Positions 50,826 to 60,229 of a stretch of DNA of 60,326 nt are shown here, piece by piece (the stretch's first letter is position 1; each line of letters begins with the position of its first letter). Under the pieces are notes generated by a model. It saw only the letters and a program-made list of their open reading frames with translations. It was not told the DNA's origin and did not search any database. Location of the stretch: positions 1 to 60,326 of the forward strand of contig CANRHD010000014.1 of assembly GCA_947630285.1 (NCBI GenBank), written 5' to 3'. This DNA comes from an uncultured Clostridia bacterium (lineage in GTDB: Bacteria > Bacillota > Clostridia > Oscillospirales > Acutalibacteraceae). Position numbers and translations under genes: made by a program.

Positions 50826-51482
50826 ATGGAAGAAAAAGTTAGCCTAAAGGAAAATCTGCATGCAATTTTTGAAGGTTGTATGACCGTGCCGAATTTGCTG
50901 TCTGTAATCAGAATTTGTCTTATACCCGTTTTTGCGGTTGTATATATTAAAGGCTATATATGGTGGTCAATACTTATTCTTGCGGTTTCCGGTCTTTCGG
51001 ATTTCTTTGACGGGAAAATAGCGAGAAAATTCAACCAGGTTTCAAACCTCGGAAAATTGCTTGACCCCATAGCGGATAAGCTGACTATTTTTGCAATAGC
51101 CATTGTGCTTTTTATAAAGTTTAAAAATGCTCAGAGCTTGTCAATGAGGGCGTTTGCGTGGGTATTTTTGCTCTTTATTGCAAAAGATATTATTATGCTT
51201 GTCGGCGGTTCGGTAATAATTGCAATGGGTATGCGTCCGACCCCTGCCGAAATATACGGCAAGGTGGCGACATTCGTTTTTTATATTGTAATGCTTCTCA
51301 TTTTGGCATTCGGACCCGAGGTAGGGGCAATAAGCGGTATAAACCCTGCATATACTTTACCTGAAAAAGCAATGTTTGTGCTTGTTGTAATCGCAGTAAT
51401 ATTAACATTTGTAGCCCTTATCAGTTATATTCCGGGAGCGGCTAAGCAGATTTTAGGCAAGGATAAAAAAGAAGAGAAATAA
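50826..51482 (+). CDS. pgsA: CDP-diacylglycerol-glycerol-3-phosphate 3-phosphatidyltransferase
   Basis: 218 residues. The CDP-alcohol phosphotransferase signature D-x2-DG-x2-AR-x8-G-x3-D-x3-D is complete (DFFDGKIAR ... GKLLDPIAD, about 60-86), followed by membrane helices. It makes phosphatidylglycerol phosphate. The N-terminal 20 residues before TVPNLLSVIRI are slightly longer than usual. Confidence 0.92.
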   Translation: MEEKVSLKENLHAIFEGCMTVPNLLSVIRICLIPVFAVVYIKGYIWWSILILAVSGLSDFFDGKIARKFNQVSNLGKLLDPIADKLTIFAIAIVLFIKFKNAQSLSMRAFAWVFLLFIAKDIIMLVGGSVIIAMGMRPTPAEIYGKVATFVFYIVMLLILAFGPEVGAISGINPAYTLPEKAMFVLVVIAVILTFVALISYIPGAAKQILGKDKKEEK

Positions 51483-51506
51483 ACTATTTAGCGAGGATTT
51501 CAGCAA

Positions 51507-53804
51507 ATGAAAAATATGCTTTGCAGCAGATGCCACAAGAACCCTGCTGTGTTCTTTATTTCAAAGGTTGACGGCGACAAAACCACAAACGAAGGCCTTT
51601 GTATTCAATGTGCGATGGAGCTTAACATCGGTCCCGTTAAGCAGATAATGGAAAGTATGGGCATTACCGAGGACGAGATGGAAGAAGTTTCCGAGCAGAT
51701 GAAACAAATAATGGAAAGCGACGGCGAGGACGGTTTTCAGCCGGGCGGAGCTATGCCCCTTTCTTTTTTGCAGGGAATGTTCGGCAATAAACCCGAGGAC
51801 GGCGAAGCGGAAACGGAGGCCTCCGGCTCTACCGAAACTAAGGAAGAACCCAAGGGCAGAAAGAAGAAAAAAGGCGAAAAGAATAAAAAGAGAAAGTACC
51901 TTAACCTTTACTGCACGGATTTAACGCAGAGGGCAAAGGACGGTCAGCTTGACAATATAATCGGCAGGGAAAAGGAGATAGCCCGTACCGAGCAGATACT
52001 TTGCCGCAGAACAAAAAACAACCCCTGCCTTATAGGCGAACCCGGCGTAGGTAAAACCGCCATTGCGGAGGGGCTTGCAATTAAAATTGCCGGCGGCGAT
52101 GTACCGGCTAAGCTTGCCAATAAGGAAATACACCTGCTTGATTTAACTGCGCTTGTCGCAGGCACGCAGTTCAGAGGCCAGTTTGAGTCAAGAATTAAGG
52201 GGCTTATTGAGGAGGTAAAGGCCGAGGGTAATATAATTCTGTTTATCGACGAGGTGCATAATCTTGTCGGAACGGGCGACGCCGAGGGTACCATGAACGC
52301 CGCAAATATACTTAAACCTGCGCTTTCAAGGGGAGAGATACAGGTAATCGGCGCAACCACCTTTAACGAGTACCGCAAAAACATCGAAAAAGACGCCGCT
52401 CTTGAAAGAAGATTTCAGCCCGTAAAGGTTGAAGAACCCTCTATAGCGGACTCTTATCAAATGCTGTTGGGCATTAAAAAATACTATGAGGATTTCCACA
52501 AGGTCCGGATTGCCGACAACCTTGTTTTTAAGGCGGTAACGCTTTCCGAAAGATATATTACGGACAGATTTTTGCCCGATAAGGCTATCGACCTTTTGGA
52601 CGAAGCCTGCACCTGCGCAAATTTAAGGAACAAGTCCATAAGCGAGTATGAAATGCTGCTCGACGATATTTCATCGCTTAAAGAGGAGGAAGATGAGCTT
52701 TCCTCGGAAACCGGCGAGGAAATTGACTACGAAAGGCTCGCTCAAATCAGGGCGGAACTGCTCAACGCCGAAAATAGGCTTCCCACCGTCAAGGAAAAGG
52801 CAAGCGACAACAAGGTGCTTGAATCCGACTTGGCAACGGTAATCAACCTTTGGACGGGAATACCCGCCTCAAAAGTCGTTGAGGGCGATTTAAAACGCCT
52901 TGCCGGACTTGAGGCGAGGCTCAAGGAGCATTTGATAGGCCAGGACGAGGCGGTGGACCTTGTTTCCGCCGCAATTAAACGCAGCAGAGTACAGCTTTCG
53001 CTTCAAAAAAGGCCTGCTTCGTTTATCTTTGTAGGCCCTACGGGCGTGGGTAAAACCGAGCTTGTAAAAAGGCTTTCCATGGAGCTTTTCGACACTCCCG
53101 AAACTATGATTAGATTTGATATGTCGGAGTTTATGGAAAAACATTCTGTTTCAAGGCTTATCGGTTCGCCTCCCGGATATGTGGGCTATGACGAGGCCGG
53201 TCAGCTTACCGAAAAGGTCAGGAGAAAGCCGTATTCCATTATACTTTTCGATGAAATAGAAAAAGCGCATCCCGATGTTATGAATATACTTTTGCAAATT
53301 CTTGACGAGGGCAAAACAAACGACGCCCACGGCAGGAGCGTAAGCTTTGCAAACACCGTAATAATTATGACATCAAACGCCGGAAGCGACAGAAAAGCAA
53401 ACGCCCTCGGCTTCGGCAAGGATAAGGGCGAGGTAAAGAAAGAGACGGCGATAAAGGCGCTCAACGAATTTTTGCGTCCCGAGTTTATAGGCAGGGTCGA
53501 TGAAATAGTCGTCTTTAACGAACTTAACGAGGAAAATTACGAAAAAATTGCCGGCCTGATGCTGTCCGAGCTCGGCGACTCGCTTAAGGACAGGGGAATT
53601 GAGCTTGAGTACTCCGACGGCGTTACAGAACTGCTTGTATCAAAAATGAGCGGCGATGTAAGGGGCGCAAGAGATTTGCGTAATGTTATAAGGAGAAATG
53701 TTGAAGACAAAATTTCTTCTTATATAGTAGATAACTGTGACGATGTTATAACAAAGGTAACGCTCACGGGAAAGGACAATGAAATAGTTTTAGGCGTTGA
53801 ATAA
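51507..53804 (+). CDS. Clp ATPase (ClpC-like) with McsA-type zinc N-terminus
   Basis: 765 residues. Instead of the usual Clp-N repeats, the protein begins with two CxxC pairs (MLCSRCHKNPAVFF and GLCIQCAMEL), as in McsA, then an acidic and lysine-rich linker to about 130. Two AAA+ domains follow: GEPGVGKTA with FIDEVHNLVG, and GPTGVGKTE with LFDEIEKAHPD. A short middle domain lies between them. NALGFGK near 635 is in the position of the ClpP-docking loop, so it probably feeds ClpP. The zinc part may bind adaptors or substrates. It overlaps bioY by one base. Confidence 0.87.
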   Translation: MKNMLCSRCHKNPAVFFISKVDGDKTTNEGLCIQCAMELNIGPVKQIMESMGITEDEMEEVSEQMKQIMESDGEDGFQPGGAMPLSFLQGMFGNKPEDGEAETEASGSTETKEEPKGRKKKKGEKNKKRKYLNLYCTDLTQRAKDGQLDNIIGREKEIARTEQILCRRTKNNPCLIGEPGVGKTAIAEGLAIKIAGGDVPAKLANKEIHLLDLTALVAGTQFRGQFESRIKGLIEEVKAEGNIILFIDEVHNLVGTGDAEGTMNAANILKPALSRGEIQVIGATTFNEYRKNIEKDAALERRFQPVKVEEPSIADSYQMLLGIKKYYEDFHKVRIADNLVFKAVTLSERYITDRFLPDKAIDLLDEACTCANLRNKSISEYEMLLDDISSLKEEEDELSSETGEEIDYERLAQIRAELLNAENRLPTVKEKASDNKVLESDLATVINLWTGIPASKVVEGDLKRLAGLEARLKEHLIGQDEAVDLVSAAIKRSRVQLSLQKRPASFIFVGPTGVGKTELVKRLSMELFDTPETMIRFDMSEFMEKHSVSRLIGSPPGYVGYDEAGQLTEKVRRKPYSIILFDEIEKAHPDVMNILLQILDEGKTNDAHGRSVSFANTVIIMTSNAGSDRKANALGFGKDKGEVKKETAIKALNEFLRPEFIGRVDEIVVFNELNEENYEKIAGLMLSELGDSLKDRGIELEYSDGVTELLVSKMSGDVRGARDLRNVIRRNVEDKISSYIVDNCDDVITKVTLTGKDNEIVLGVE

Positions 53805-54367
53805 TGGATAATATCAGATTAAATAAAAACAGCAGGGTTTTGGATATGGTGTTGGTATCTGTGTTTGCGGTGCTTATCGCATTGTGTTCGTGGATAACAA
53901 TACCCGTGGCCGTCCCCTTTACCATGCAGACATTCGGAATTTTCTGCGCTCTGGGTGTTCTCGGCGGCAAAAGGGGAACGCTCTCTGTAATAATATACAT
54001 TCTTTTGGGCGCAGTCGGTTTACCTGTGTTTTCGGGCTTTAAGGGCGGAGTTTCCGCACTTTTCGGGGTAACCGGCGGCTACATAGCAGGGTTCGTATTT
54101 ACCGCATTGGGCTATTGGCTTATTACCAAAATTTTCGGTACAAAAAAATATGTTAAAATTATTGCCATGGCGGCAGGTCTGCTTTTGTGCTATGCGTTCG
54201 GCACGGCATGGTTTGTACTGGTTTATTCAAAAACAAACGGTGCAATCGGGGTTTTGCAGGCGCTGTCAATGTGCGTTTTTCCCTTTATAATTCCCGATGC
54301 GGTTAAAATTGCCCTTGCGGTTTTTGTCTCAAACGCAGTCCGTGAAAAATTAAGAACAGCAGGCTGA
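53804..54367 (+). CDS. bioY: Biotin transporter S-component
   Basis: 187 residues with about six hydrophobic helices. Family hallmarks are PFTMQTFGIFCALGVLGGKRG and GGVSALFGVTGGYIAGF (in pieces: FTMQTFGIF, GGVSALFGVTGGYIAGF). BioY binds biotin and works with EcfA1-EcfA2-EcfT, which are encoded upstream. The start overlaps the Clp gene stop (TAATG). Confidence 0.93.
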   Translation: MDNIRLNKNSRVLDMVLVSVFAVLIALCSWITIPVAVPFTMQTFGIFCALGVLGGKRGTLSVIIYILLGAVGLPVFSGFKGGVSALFGVTGGYIAGFVFTALGYWLITKIFGTKKYVKIIAMAAGLLLCYAFGTAWFVLVYSKTNGAIGVLQALSMCVFPFIIPDAVKIALAVFVSNAVREKLRTAG

Positions 54368-54407
54368 TAAGACGGGCTTTATAGGCCGATAAAATATCAA
54401 ATTTCAC

Positions 54408-54436
54408 TTGACAATCATAAAGATATTTGATAATAT
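54408..54436 (+). promoter_or_regulatory. tRNA-Gly promoter
   Basis: TTGACA (54,408-54,413) and TAATAT (54,431-54,436) with a 17-bp spacer, 19 bp before the tRNA. Confidence 0.85.
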
Positions 54437-54454
54437 ATTCTCCGTTGAATAAAT

Positions 54455-54529
54455 GCGGGTGTAGTTCAATGGTTAGAATCCCAGCCTTCCAAGCTGGTCG
54501 TGTGGGTTCGATTCCCATCACCCGCTCCA
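54455..54529 (+). tRNA. tRNA-Gly (anticodon TCC)
   Basis: Acceptor stem GCGGGTG/CACCCGC closes the cloverleaf. Anticodon loop CTTCCAA gives TCC, the T-arm contains GGGTTCGATTCCC, the discriminator is T, and CCA is encoded. It is a single-gene unit with its own promoter and terminator. Confidence 0.96.
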
Positions 54530-54570
54530 AAAATCGGCCTACTCATATGAGTTTGGCCGATTTTACTTTT
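54530..54570 (+). terminator. Terminator after tRNA-Gly
   Basis: AAAATCGGCC (54,530-54,539) and GGCCGATTTT (54,555-54,564) pair perfectly around an inner palindrome ACTCATATGAGT (54,541-54,552); T-rich sequence follows. Confidence 0.88.
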
Positions 54571-54627
54571 TCACTGTTCTTGACAAGCTTCAGAAGGCGG
54601 TAATTCAAAAATTCGGAGGTATTTGAA

Positions 54628-55131
54628 ATGAGTGAATTAAAGAACAAAAAAAGCTTGGTTATTTATTTTTCCAGGGAAGATGAAAATTATGCCGTAGGAT
54701 ATGTTACTAAAGGAAATACGGAATATATTGCCGAATATGTAAGGGATATTGTTGACGCCGACTTGTTTAAGGCAGAACCGCTGATACCTTACAGTAAAGA
54801 ATACGGTAAGTGTATTGAAGAAGCAAAGCAAAGAATAGGAAACGCCCCTATTAAAAATAAATTAAACGATATTTGTAAATATGAAGTCATTTATATTATG
54901 ACGCCGGTATATTGGGGAAGCTATGCCCCTGAAATAGAAACGGCCGTAAAAAATTTAGATTTTACAGGTAAAACGGTAAGAATAGTAACAACACATGAGG
55001 GGTCGGGACTTGCAAATGTTGTCAAAGACATTAAAAAGCTTTGCGTCGGGGCAAATGTTTTAAACGACAGTATTGCTATAAAGGGAACTGAATGTGCAAG
55101 GGCAAAAAGTAAAATAGAAATGTGGATTTAA
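54628..55131 (+). CDS. Flavodoxin-like protein
   Basis: 167 residues. The N-terminal strand and phosphate loop read KSLVIYFSREDENY...TKGNTEYIA, and YIMTPVYWGSYAPEIETAV fits the flavin-facing 50s loop. This is the Flavodoxin_4 pattern of FMN-binding electron carriers or quinone reductases. Redox partner unknown. AAATTCGGAGGT precedes the ATG. Confidence 0.83.
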   Translation: MSELKNKKSLVIYFSREDENYAVGYVTKGNTEYIAEYVRDIVDADLFKAEPLIPYSKEYGKCIEEAKQRIGNAPIKNKLNDICKYEVIYIMTPVYWGSYAPEIETAVKNLDFTGKTVRIVTTHEGSGLANVVKDIKKLCVGANVLNDSIAIKGTECARAKSKIEMWI

Positions 55132-55190
55132 AAAATTACAAATTGTATAGGTAAATTCGTTGCTTATAAATATCAAAAAGGAGAAGCGTT

Positions 55191-56114
55191 GTGAAAAAGA
55201 TAAAAAGTGAAGCTGCAAAGAAATTAAATATTTTATTAATCGCCGTGCTTGTAATTTGTTTGGGCGCTTCGGGACTTTTGAATATTTACTTATACAGGAC
55301 TAACAAAAGAGTGAAAAATTCGGTAGTATATTCGCTGTCGGACGACTATCTTTTAAACCAAATAATTATAACGAAAAACACCAAGGAGAACGAGAAAAAG
55401 TTAAGCGAATTTAAATATGCCGCCGACGATAAAGACGGTAATTTAAACTATGCCGCTAACGGCGGATTTTCGTTTTCGAACGCTGAAATAATCAAAAAGG
55501 TTCAAAAAATAAACCAGTTGCCCGATTATCCTAACGGCTGTGAGGCGGCAAGCGCAACCATGATGTTAAATTATTTCGGCGTAAAAATCACCTTAAAAGA
55601 ATTTATCGAGGAATATCTGCCGACCAAGGACATCTATCAGGAGGACGGTTCACGGTTCGGGCCCGACCCGTCTGTTTACTACGCCGGCAACCCGGCAAGC
55701 AAGGAGCACGGCTGGGGCTGTTACGAACCGGTAATTGAAAACACGGTAAACAGGATACTTTACGATAAAAACATACAAAACCTCTGCGTTGAGAATTTAA
55801 ACCAAAAGCCGATAAGCGAACTGCTGTATTATTATCCAGTTGTCATATGGGTAATTAACGATTACAGCGAGGCCGAAGGCTTCTCCCAATGGTACAGCTA
55901 TGATAAAAAGAAAACCTATACATATTCAAACAAAACCCACGCCGTGCTTTTGACGGGGCAGGACAAGGATTTTTATTACATTGCCGACCCTTTAAAGAGC
56001 GAAGAGATAACAAAGGTTGAAAAAAGTAAGCTCGAAAAGAGCTATGACTCTATGGGCAGGCAGGCTGTTACGATTTGTAATATTAATAATGCTGTTTATA
56101 TAAATTCAAATTGA
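55191..56114 (+). CDS. Membrane-anchored C39-like cysteine peptidase
   Basis: 307 residues. An N-terminal membrane helix (about 12-32) anchors an external domain. The peptidase C39_2 motifs are DYPNGCEAASATMML (Cys about 116), THAVLLTGQ (His about 250) and ADPL (Asp about 264). Such proteins cut peptides or act at the cell wall; the substrate is unknown. The start is GTG, seven bases after AAAGGAG. Confidence 0.8.
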   Translation: MKKIKSEAAKKLNILLIAVLVICLGASGLLNIYLYRTNKRVKNSVVYSLSDDYLLNQIIITKNTKENEKKLSEFKYAADDKDGNLNYAANGGFSFSNAEIIKKVQKINQLPDYPNGCEAASATMMLNYFGVKITLKEFIEEYLPTKDIYQEDGSRFGPDPSVYYAGNPASKEHGWGCYEPVIENTVNRILYDKNIQNLCVENLNQKPISELLYYYPVVIWVINDYSEAEGFSQWYSYDKKKTYTYSNKTHAVLLTGQDKDFYYIADPLKSEEITKVEKSKLEKSYDSMGRQAVTICNINNAVYINSN

Positions 56115-56130
56115 TTTTTGGGGAAAATAA

Positions 56131-56159
56131 TTTACTTTAAGGCATTTTTGTGATATATT
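56131..56159 (+). promoter_or_regulatory. Promoter of the gene at 56,194
   Basis: TTTACT (56,131-56,136) and TATATT (56,154-56,159) with a 17-bp spacer, 34 bp before the ATG. Confidence 0.6.
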
Positions 56160-56193
56160 GTTTTACAATGGTGAATTATAGGAGGAAAAGCAT

Positions 56194-56922
56194 ATGAAGA
56201 AGAAATCAAAATTAAAGGCGATAGTTGCCGTTGTCGCCGTTGTGGTAGCGGTGATTGTGGCGGTATTGGCTTTTAAGGTTACATCAGATCTTAAAAAAGA
56301 GAAAGAGCTTAATAACGAAATAGAATCGTTATATTCTTTGTTAAACACCTATCCGCTTGATTACGAGGCTTTGGATAAGAAATTATCCGCTGTTGTCACT
56401 ACGGACGATTATGCAAAGGTAGAAAAGGCCATTAAGGAGTATTCTGCGGACTTTGTAGACAATATGAAGCAGTTTGACGAATTGATAAACGATGAAACCT
56501 TAACAAATGCGGTAAGCGTTGAAAATATCAAGAAGGACGGCCCGGATTTTGCCGAAACGAAAAAGAATTTGAGCCAATCCAAGGCTTCTTTGGAAAAGGT
56601 TTTAACCAATATTTCCGATTACCTCACCGAGGAGACTGCCATGTCCTACATAAAGGATATTGAATTGGACGACTATTATAAAGACCTCTATAAGCAATAT
56701 GCGCTCGGCGACAATTTATCGGAAATGCAGTCGGCCAGAGATGAAATTATGAAAAGCTTAAATGATGTTAAGGCTCTTATAGAAAATGAAGAAGAGACTA
56801 TCAATTTCCTCGTTAAAAATAAGGGAAAGTGGGAGGTTGAGGACAATCAGCTCGTATTTTATTCCGAAGCATTGACAAAGCAGTATAACGATATAATATC
56901 AAAAATAAAAGTGTCGGAATAA
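56194..56922 (+). CDS. Membrane-anchored helical protein, unknown function
   Basis: 242 residues. A basic start (KKKSKLK) is followed by one membrane helix made almost only of Ala and Val (about 8-28). An external part of about 210 residues is charged and mostly helical, with heptad-like stretches (ELNNEIESLYSLLNTY, SLNDVKALIENEEETINFL). No motif I recognise. TAGGAGGAA precedes the ATG. It has its own promoter and ends at a bidirectional terminator shared with the beta-galactosidase gene. Confidence 0.75.
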   Translation: MKKKSKLKAIVAVVAVVVAVIVAVLAFKVTSDLKKEKELNNEIESLYSLLNTYPLDYEALDKKLSAVVTTDDYAKVEKAIKEYSADFVDNMKQFDELINDETLTNAVSVENIKKDGPDFAETKKNLSQSKASLEKVLTNISDYLTEETAMSYIKDIELDDYYKDLYKQYALGDNLSEMQSARDEIMKSLNDVKALIENEEETINFLVKNKGKWEVEDNQLVFYSEALTKQYNDIISKIKVSE

Positions 56923-57017
56923 CAAAAACGCTCAGCCCGTCATAGGCGGTGTATCGTTTTTGGGAGTTTAAGTCTTTCAAGCACTACAAATTATATTTTT
57001 AACAGTTCACCAAAATA

Positions 57018-57050
57018 AAAACTCGAACCTTTTGCGGTTCGAGTTTTTGC
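57018..57050. terminator. Bidirectional terminator between convergent genes
   Basis: AAACTCGAACC (57,019-57,029) and GGTTCGAGTTT (57,036-57,046) pair over 11 bp. T-rich sequence lies on both sides, so it can end the plus-strand gene and the minus-strand beta-galactosidase gene. Confidence 0.9.
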
Positions 57051-57072
57051 TGTATGTTCTCAAAATTTCGCT

Positions 57073-60000
57073 TTATATAACGGGCTTTACAACAAACTTA
57101 AATTTAATTCCGTCATTAAATGTAAATCTGTACTGCGGCAGGGTGTCCGGCCCACAGCTGTTAGAGCCTACGCCTCTGTAAAATCCGTCTACGCTCAGGA
57201 AGGTTGTATGCTCGTCGCAAAGCTCCTCCCTGTGCTGTGCCTTAACAAGGGCGGACTGCGTATAGTTGTGAACGCTGAAGCTGAATTTCGGAGCGCCCAA
57301 AATCATAATTCCCTTGCCCTTGCCGTCGGTCAGGCTGAGATATTTTACGCCGCCGTGGTTTCCGTTATCCTGCGGCATAATGTAAGGCTCGTGCATTTCC
57401 CCGACAGAGGCTTTGTAAACGCCGATTTTTGTATGGCGGTTAAAGTCGCAGACATTTTCCTTGGGGCCTCTGCCGTAGTATTCAACGCTTTTGAATTCTT
57501 CGGGCAGTTCAACGGTAAGGCCGAACCTCGGAATATCCTTATCGGAGAAAGCAAATCTTGAAAGCGAAGCGGTAATCTCAATAGTGCCGTCGGAATAAAT
57601 TGCGTATTTTATAACGCTTTCGTAGAGTTTGGTTTTTTCGGATACAATGTTGTATTTAACCGAAACAAAAACATTGCCGCCCCGTTTCTCATACGAAATA
57701 TCCTTAAACACGGCCTCCGCTTTTTCAAGGCGCTTTTTGTTCCATTTTGTTGACCAGCCGTGAGTATCGTTGTCGATGGGCGCTCTGAAAACATTGGGCA
57801 AGAAGCCCTTTGCGCCGCCGGCAGGATTGGGATTTATAAGCTCCGTTTCGCCTGCGGTGTAGCTGAGTAATTCGCCCGTCGTTTTGGAAAAAACAATTTT
57901 TCCGCCGGAGTATGCAATGCCTATGCTGTCGCTTGACTCCATAACGGTAAGCGGATTTTCCGAAGAAACGATAAACTCGCTTGGAACATCTCGCAACACT
58001 ATCTGCTCGCTTGCAATTTCAAAGCCGCTTTCGTCCTTGTAATAAATATTAAGCTGATAATCTGCGCCGCCGTCCTCAAGCTCAACGGGTAAGGCTACAA
58101 AAGCCGTCTGGCAGGGGAGTATATCCTTTTTAAAGCTTCCCGACTGCACGCCGACGCCGTCCTTGCAAAGCTCCCATTCAAAGGTTATGTAATCTGTGCT
58201 TTTAAAGAAGTTTGTATTGGTAAAATTATAGTGGCTGTCGTCAACCCTTTCGCACATTACGGGGCGGTAGACGGCTTTCATTTCATATGCGCCCGTGTGA
58301 GGGGTTCTGTCGGGATACATAAGTCCGTCAACACAGAAGTTGCTGTCGTGCTTTCTTTCCTTATGATCTCCGCCGTAAGTATATTCAAATTGATATTTGC
58401 TGCCGGCGTCGCTTAAATCGTGCCATGCGGCATGATCGGCCCATTCCCAAATACAGCCGCCCATAAGGTTTTCGTATTTGTAAAAAATCTTCCAATAATC
58501 CTCAAGACAGCCGGGGCCTACGCCCATTGCGTGGCAGTACTCGCACAGGAAAAGCGGCCTGCCGATATATTTTTTGCCCCTTGTATGCTTTCCCGTCTTT
58601 TCACACAGCTCGGAGCTTGTATACATCTCGGAAATTACATCGTAGCCTACTCGCTTTGTCCTTATTGCGCCCTCGTAATGCACGGGAATTTCGGGGCAAA
58701 TACCGTTTAAGAACATATAGCAAACATCTTGGCAGCGGTAGCCTCCCGATTCGTTCCCGAGCGACCACATCGTTATGGACGGGTGGTTCCTGTCACGGTA
58801 ATACATACGGCAGACCCTGTCCATATACCTGTTCGCCCATTTCAGGTCGTTGCTTAAGAGATTGGGCTTGTGTACCGAGTTGGGGCCGATGCTTCCGCAG
58901 CCGTGCGCCTCAATGTCCGCCTCGTCAACTACATAAAATCCCATAATGTCCGCAAGAGTCAGGAGCATGGGGTCGGGCGGATAATGCGAGGTTCTTATTG
59001 CGTTTACATTAAACTGCTTCATAAGCTTTAAATCGGTTTCGATTTCATTCGCAGTCATAACATATCCGTTTTTAGGGTTTGTATCGTGGTGGTTTACGCC
59101 CTTGAATTTAATGGACTTGTTGTTAAATCTGAAAATTTCGCTGAAAATTTCAACCGTCTTAAAGCCTGTATAATTTCTAATAACGCTTACGGTTTTGCCG
59201 TCCTTTATTAAAGAAATATACATTTCATATACCGTGGGGATTTCTGCGTTCCATTCCTTAACGCAGAGATTATTAAACATAAAATCAACATCGTCAAAAG
59301 CAGGCTGCTCGTCGCTTGCGATAAGCTTTTTGCCGTCGTAAAGCTCGCATTTGATTTTATATCCGTTGTATTTTCCCACGGCGTTTACGCATACGCTCAG
59401 GTCGTAGTTTGAACCGCCGACCCGTTTCGTTTTTATTTCGTAGTCGTTTATATAAATTTCGTCGTATTCGTACAGCAAAACATCTCTGAAAATGCCGTTT
59501 TCACGGAACATATCCTGACATTCAAGGTATGTGCCGGTACACCATTTGCGTACAACTGCGACAAGCTCGTTTTCACCCTTTTTAACGCCTGCGCTTATGT
59601 CAAATTCCGCCGTGTTGTGCGAACCCTCGCTGTAGCCTATAAATTCGCCGTTTAAATATAAATCGAGGCAGGAGGCGACGCCGAGGAAAGATATTATAAA
59701 GTTTTTGTCCTTAACGCTGTCAAGCTCAAAGGTCTTTCTGTAAACGCCGACCGCAAAATCCTCCGGAAGCTCCGGGGGATAAAGCTCAAATTCATACCTT
59801 GTGTTAAGGTAGACGGGAGGCTGATAACCCGTGCGCTGCCAGGTGGAGGGAACGCTTACTTTTTTAAACTGAACCCTGCTTGTGTCAAAGCAGTTGGGCA
59901 AAACGCTCATTTTGTCGTAATATTTAAAATCCCATTCTCCCGAAAGCACGGTTACCGTGTCGCTTTTATAGCGCTCTGTAAGGCAGGTGGAAGCCTTAAG

Positions 60001-60105
60001 GGAACGCAGGCTCTTAAAGGGAATGGCATACGCTCTGGGTTTAAGCTTGTTGATTTCAAAAACATCAAAGTTCCTGTAATTGTCGTTAATTATTGAATAT
60101 TTCAT
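57073..60105 (-). CDS. Beta-galactosidase, glycoside hydrolase family 2 (LacZ type)
   Basis: 1010 residues, the length of E. coli LacZ. Domain order: a jelly-roll sugar-binding domain, an immunoglobulin-like domain, and a TIM barrel with the acid/base Glu in SLGNESGGY (about 451) and the nucleophile Glu in FLCEYCHAMG (about 523). A second Ig-like domain and the large Bgal_small_N domain (from about 740) follow. NAIRTSHYPPDP is also family-typical. It splits lactose or other beta-galactosides. No signal peptide, so it is cytoplasmic. The ATG at 60,105 follows AAAGGAGGAT. No transporter is in the window. Confidence 0.95.
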   Translation of the reverse strand: MKYSIINDNYRNFDVFEINKLKPRAYAIPFKSLRSLKASTCLTERYKSDTVTVLSGEWDFKYYDKMSVLPNCFDTSRVQFKKVSVPSTWQRTGYQPPVYLNTRYEFELYPPELPEDFAVGVYRKTFELDSVKDKNFIISFLGVASCLDLYLNGEFIGYSEGSHNTAEFDISAGVKKGENELVAVVRKWCTGTYLECQDMFRENGIFRDVLLYEYDEIYINDYEIKTKRVGGSNYDLSVCVNAVGKYNGYKIKCELYDGKKLIASDEQPAFDDVDFMFNNLCVKEWNAEIPTVYEMYISLIKDGKTVSVIRNYTGFKTVEIFSEIFRFNNKSIKFKGVNHHDTNPKNGYVMTANEIETDLKLMKQFNVNAIRTSHYPPDPMLLTLADIMGFYVVDEADIEAHGCGSIGPNSVHKPNLLSNDLKWANRYMDRVCRMYYRDRNHPSITMWSLGNESGGYRCQDVCYMFLNGICPEIPVHYEGAIRTKRVGYDVISEMYTSSELCEKTGKHTRGKKYIGRPLFLCEYCHAMGVGPGCLEDYWKIFYKYENLMGGCIWEWADHAAWHDLSDAGSKYQFEYTYGGDHKERKHDSNFCVDGLMYPDRTPHTGAYEMKAVYRPVMCERVDDSHYNFTNTNFFKSTDYITFEWELCKDGVGVQSGSFKKDILPCQTAFVALPVELEDGGADYQLNIYYKDESGFEIASEQIVLRDVPSEFIVSSENPLTVMESSDSIGIAYSGGKIVFSKTTGELLSYTAGETELINPNPAGGAKGFLPNVFRAPIDNDTHGWSTKWNKKRLEKAEAVFKDISYEKRGGNVFVSVKYNIVSEKTKLYESVIKYAIYSDGTIEITASLSRFAFSDKDIPRFGLTVELPEEFKSVEYYGRGPKENVCDFNRHTKIGVYKASVGEMHEPYIMPQDNGNHGGVKYLSLTDGKGKGIMILGAPKFSFSVHNYTQSALVKAQHREELCDEHTTFLSVDGFYRGVGSNSCGPDTLPQYRFTFNDGIKFKFVVKPVI

Positions 60106-60128
60106 AATATCCTCCTTTAAGCAAAATA

Positions 60129-60157
60129 ATTCTATCATATATTGTTTATATTTGCAA
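60129..60157 (-). promoter_or_regulatory. Beta-galactosidase promoter
   Basis: On the minus strand, TTGCAA (60,157-60,152) and TAGAAT (60,134-60,129) have a 17-bp spacer, 24 bp ahead of the ATG. Confidence 0.72.
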
Positions 60158-60178
60158 TTATTTAAAGCTATTTCTTTT

Positions 60179-60229
60179 AACTTTTTGAATTAATAAAATA
60201 AGCTATTGGCTTTGTCAATTCAAAAAGTT
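60179..60229. repeat. 13-bp perfect inverted repeat upstream of the beta-galactosidase promoter
   Basis: AACTTTTTGAATT (60,179-60,191) and AATTCAAAAAGTT (60,217-60,229) are exact complements, 25 bp apart. They lie upstream of the -35 box. They could be a regulator-binding site or the end of a transcript entering from the right. The remaining bases to the window edge hold no gene I can support. Confidence 0.55.
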
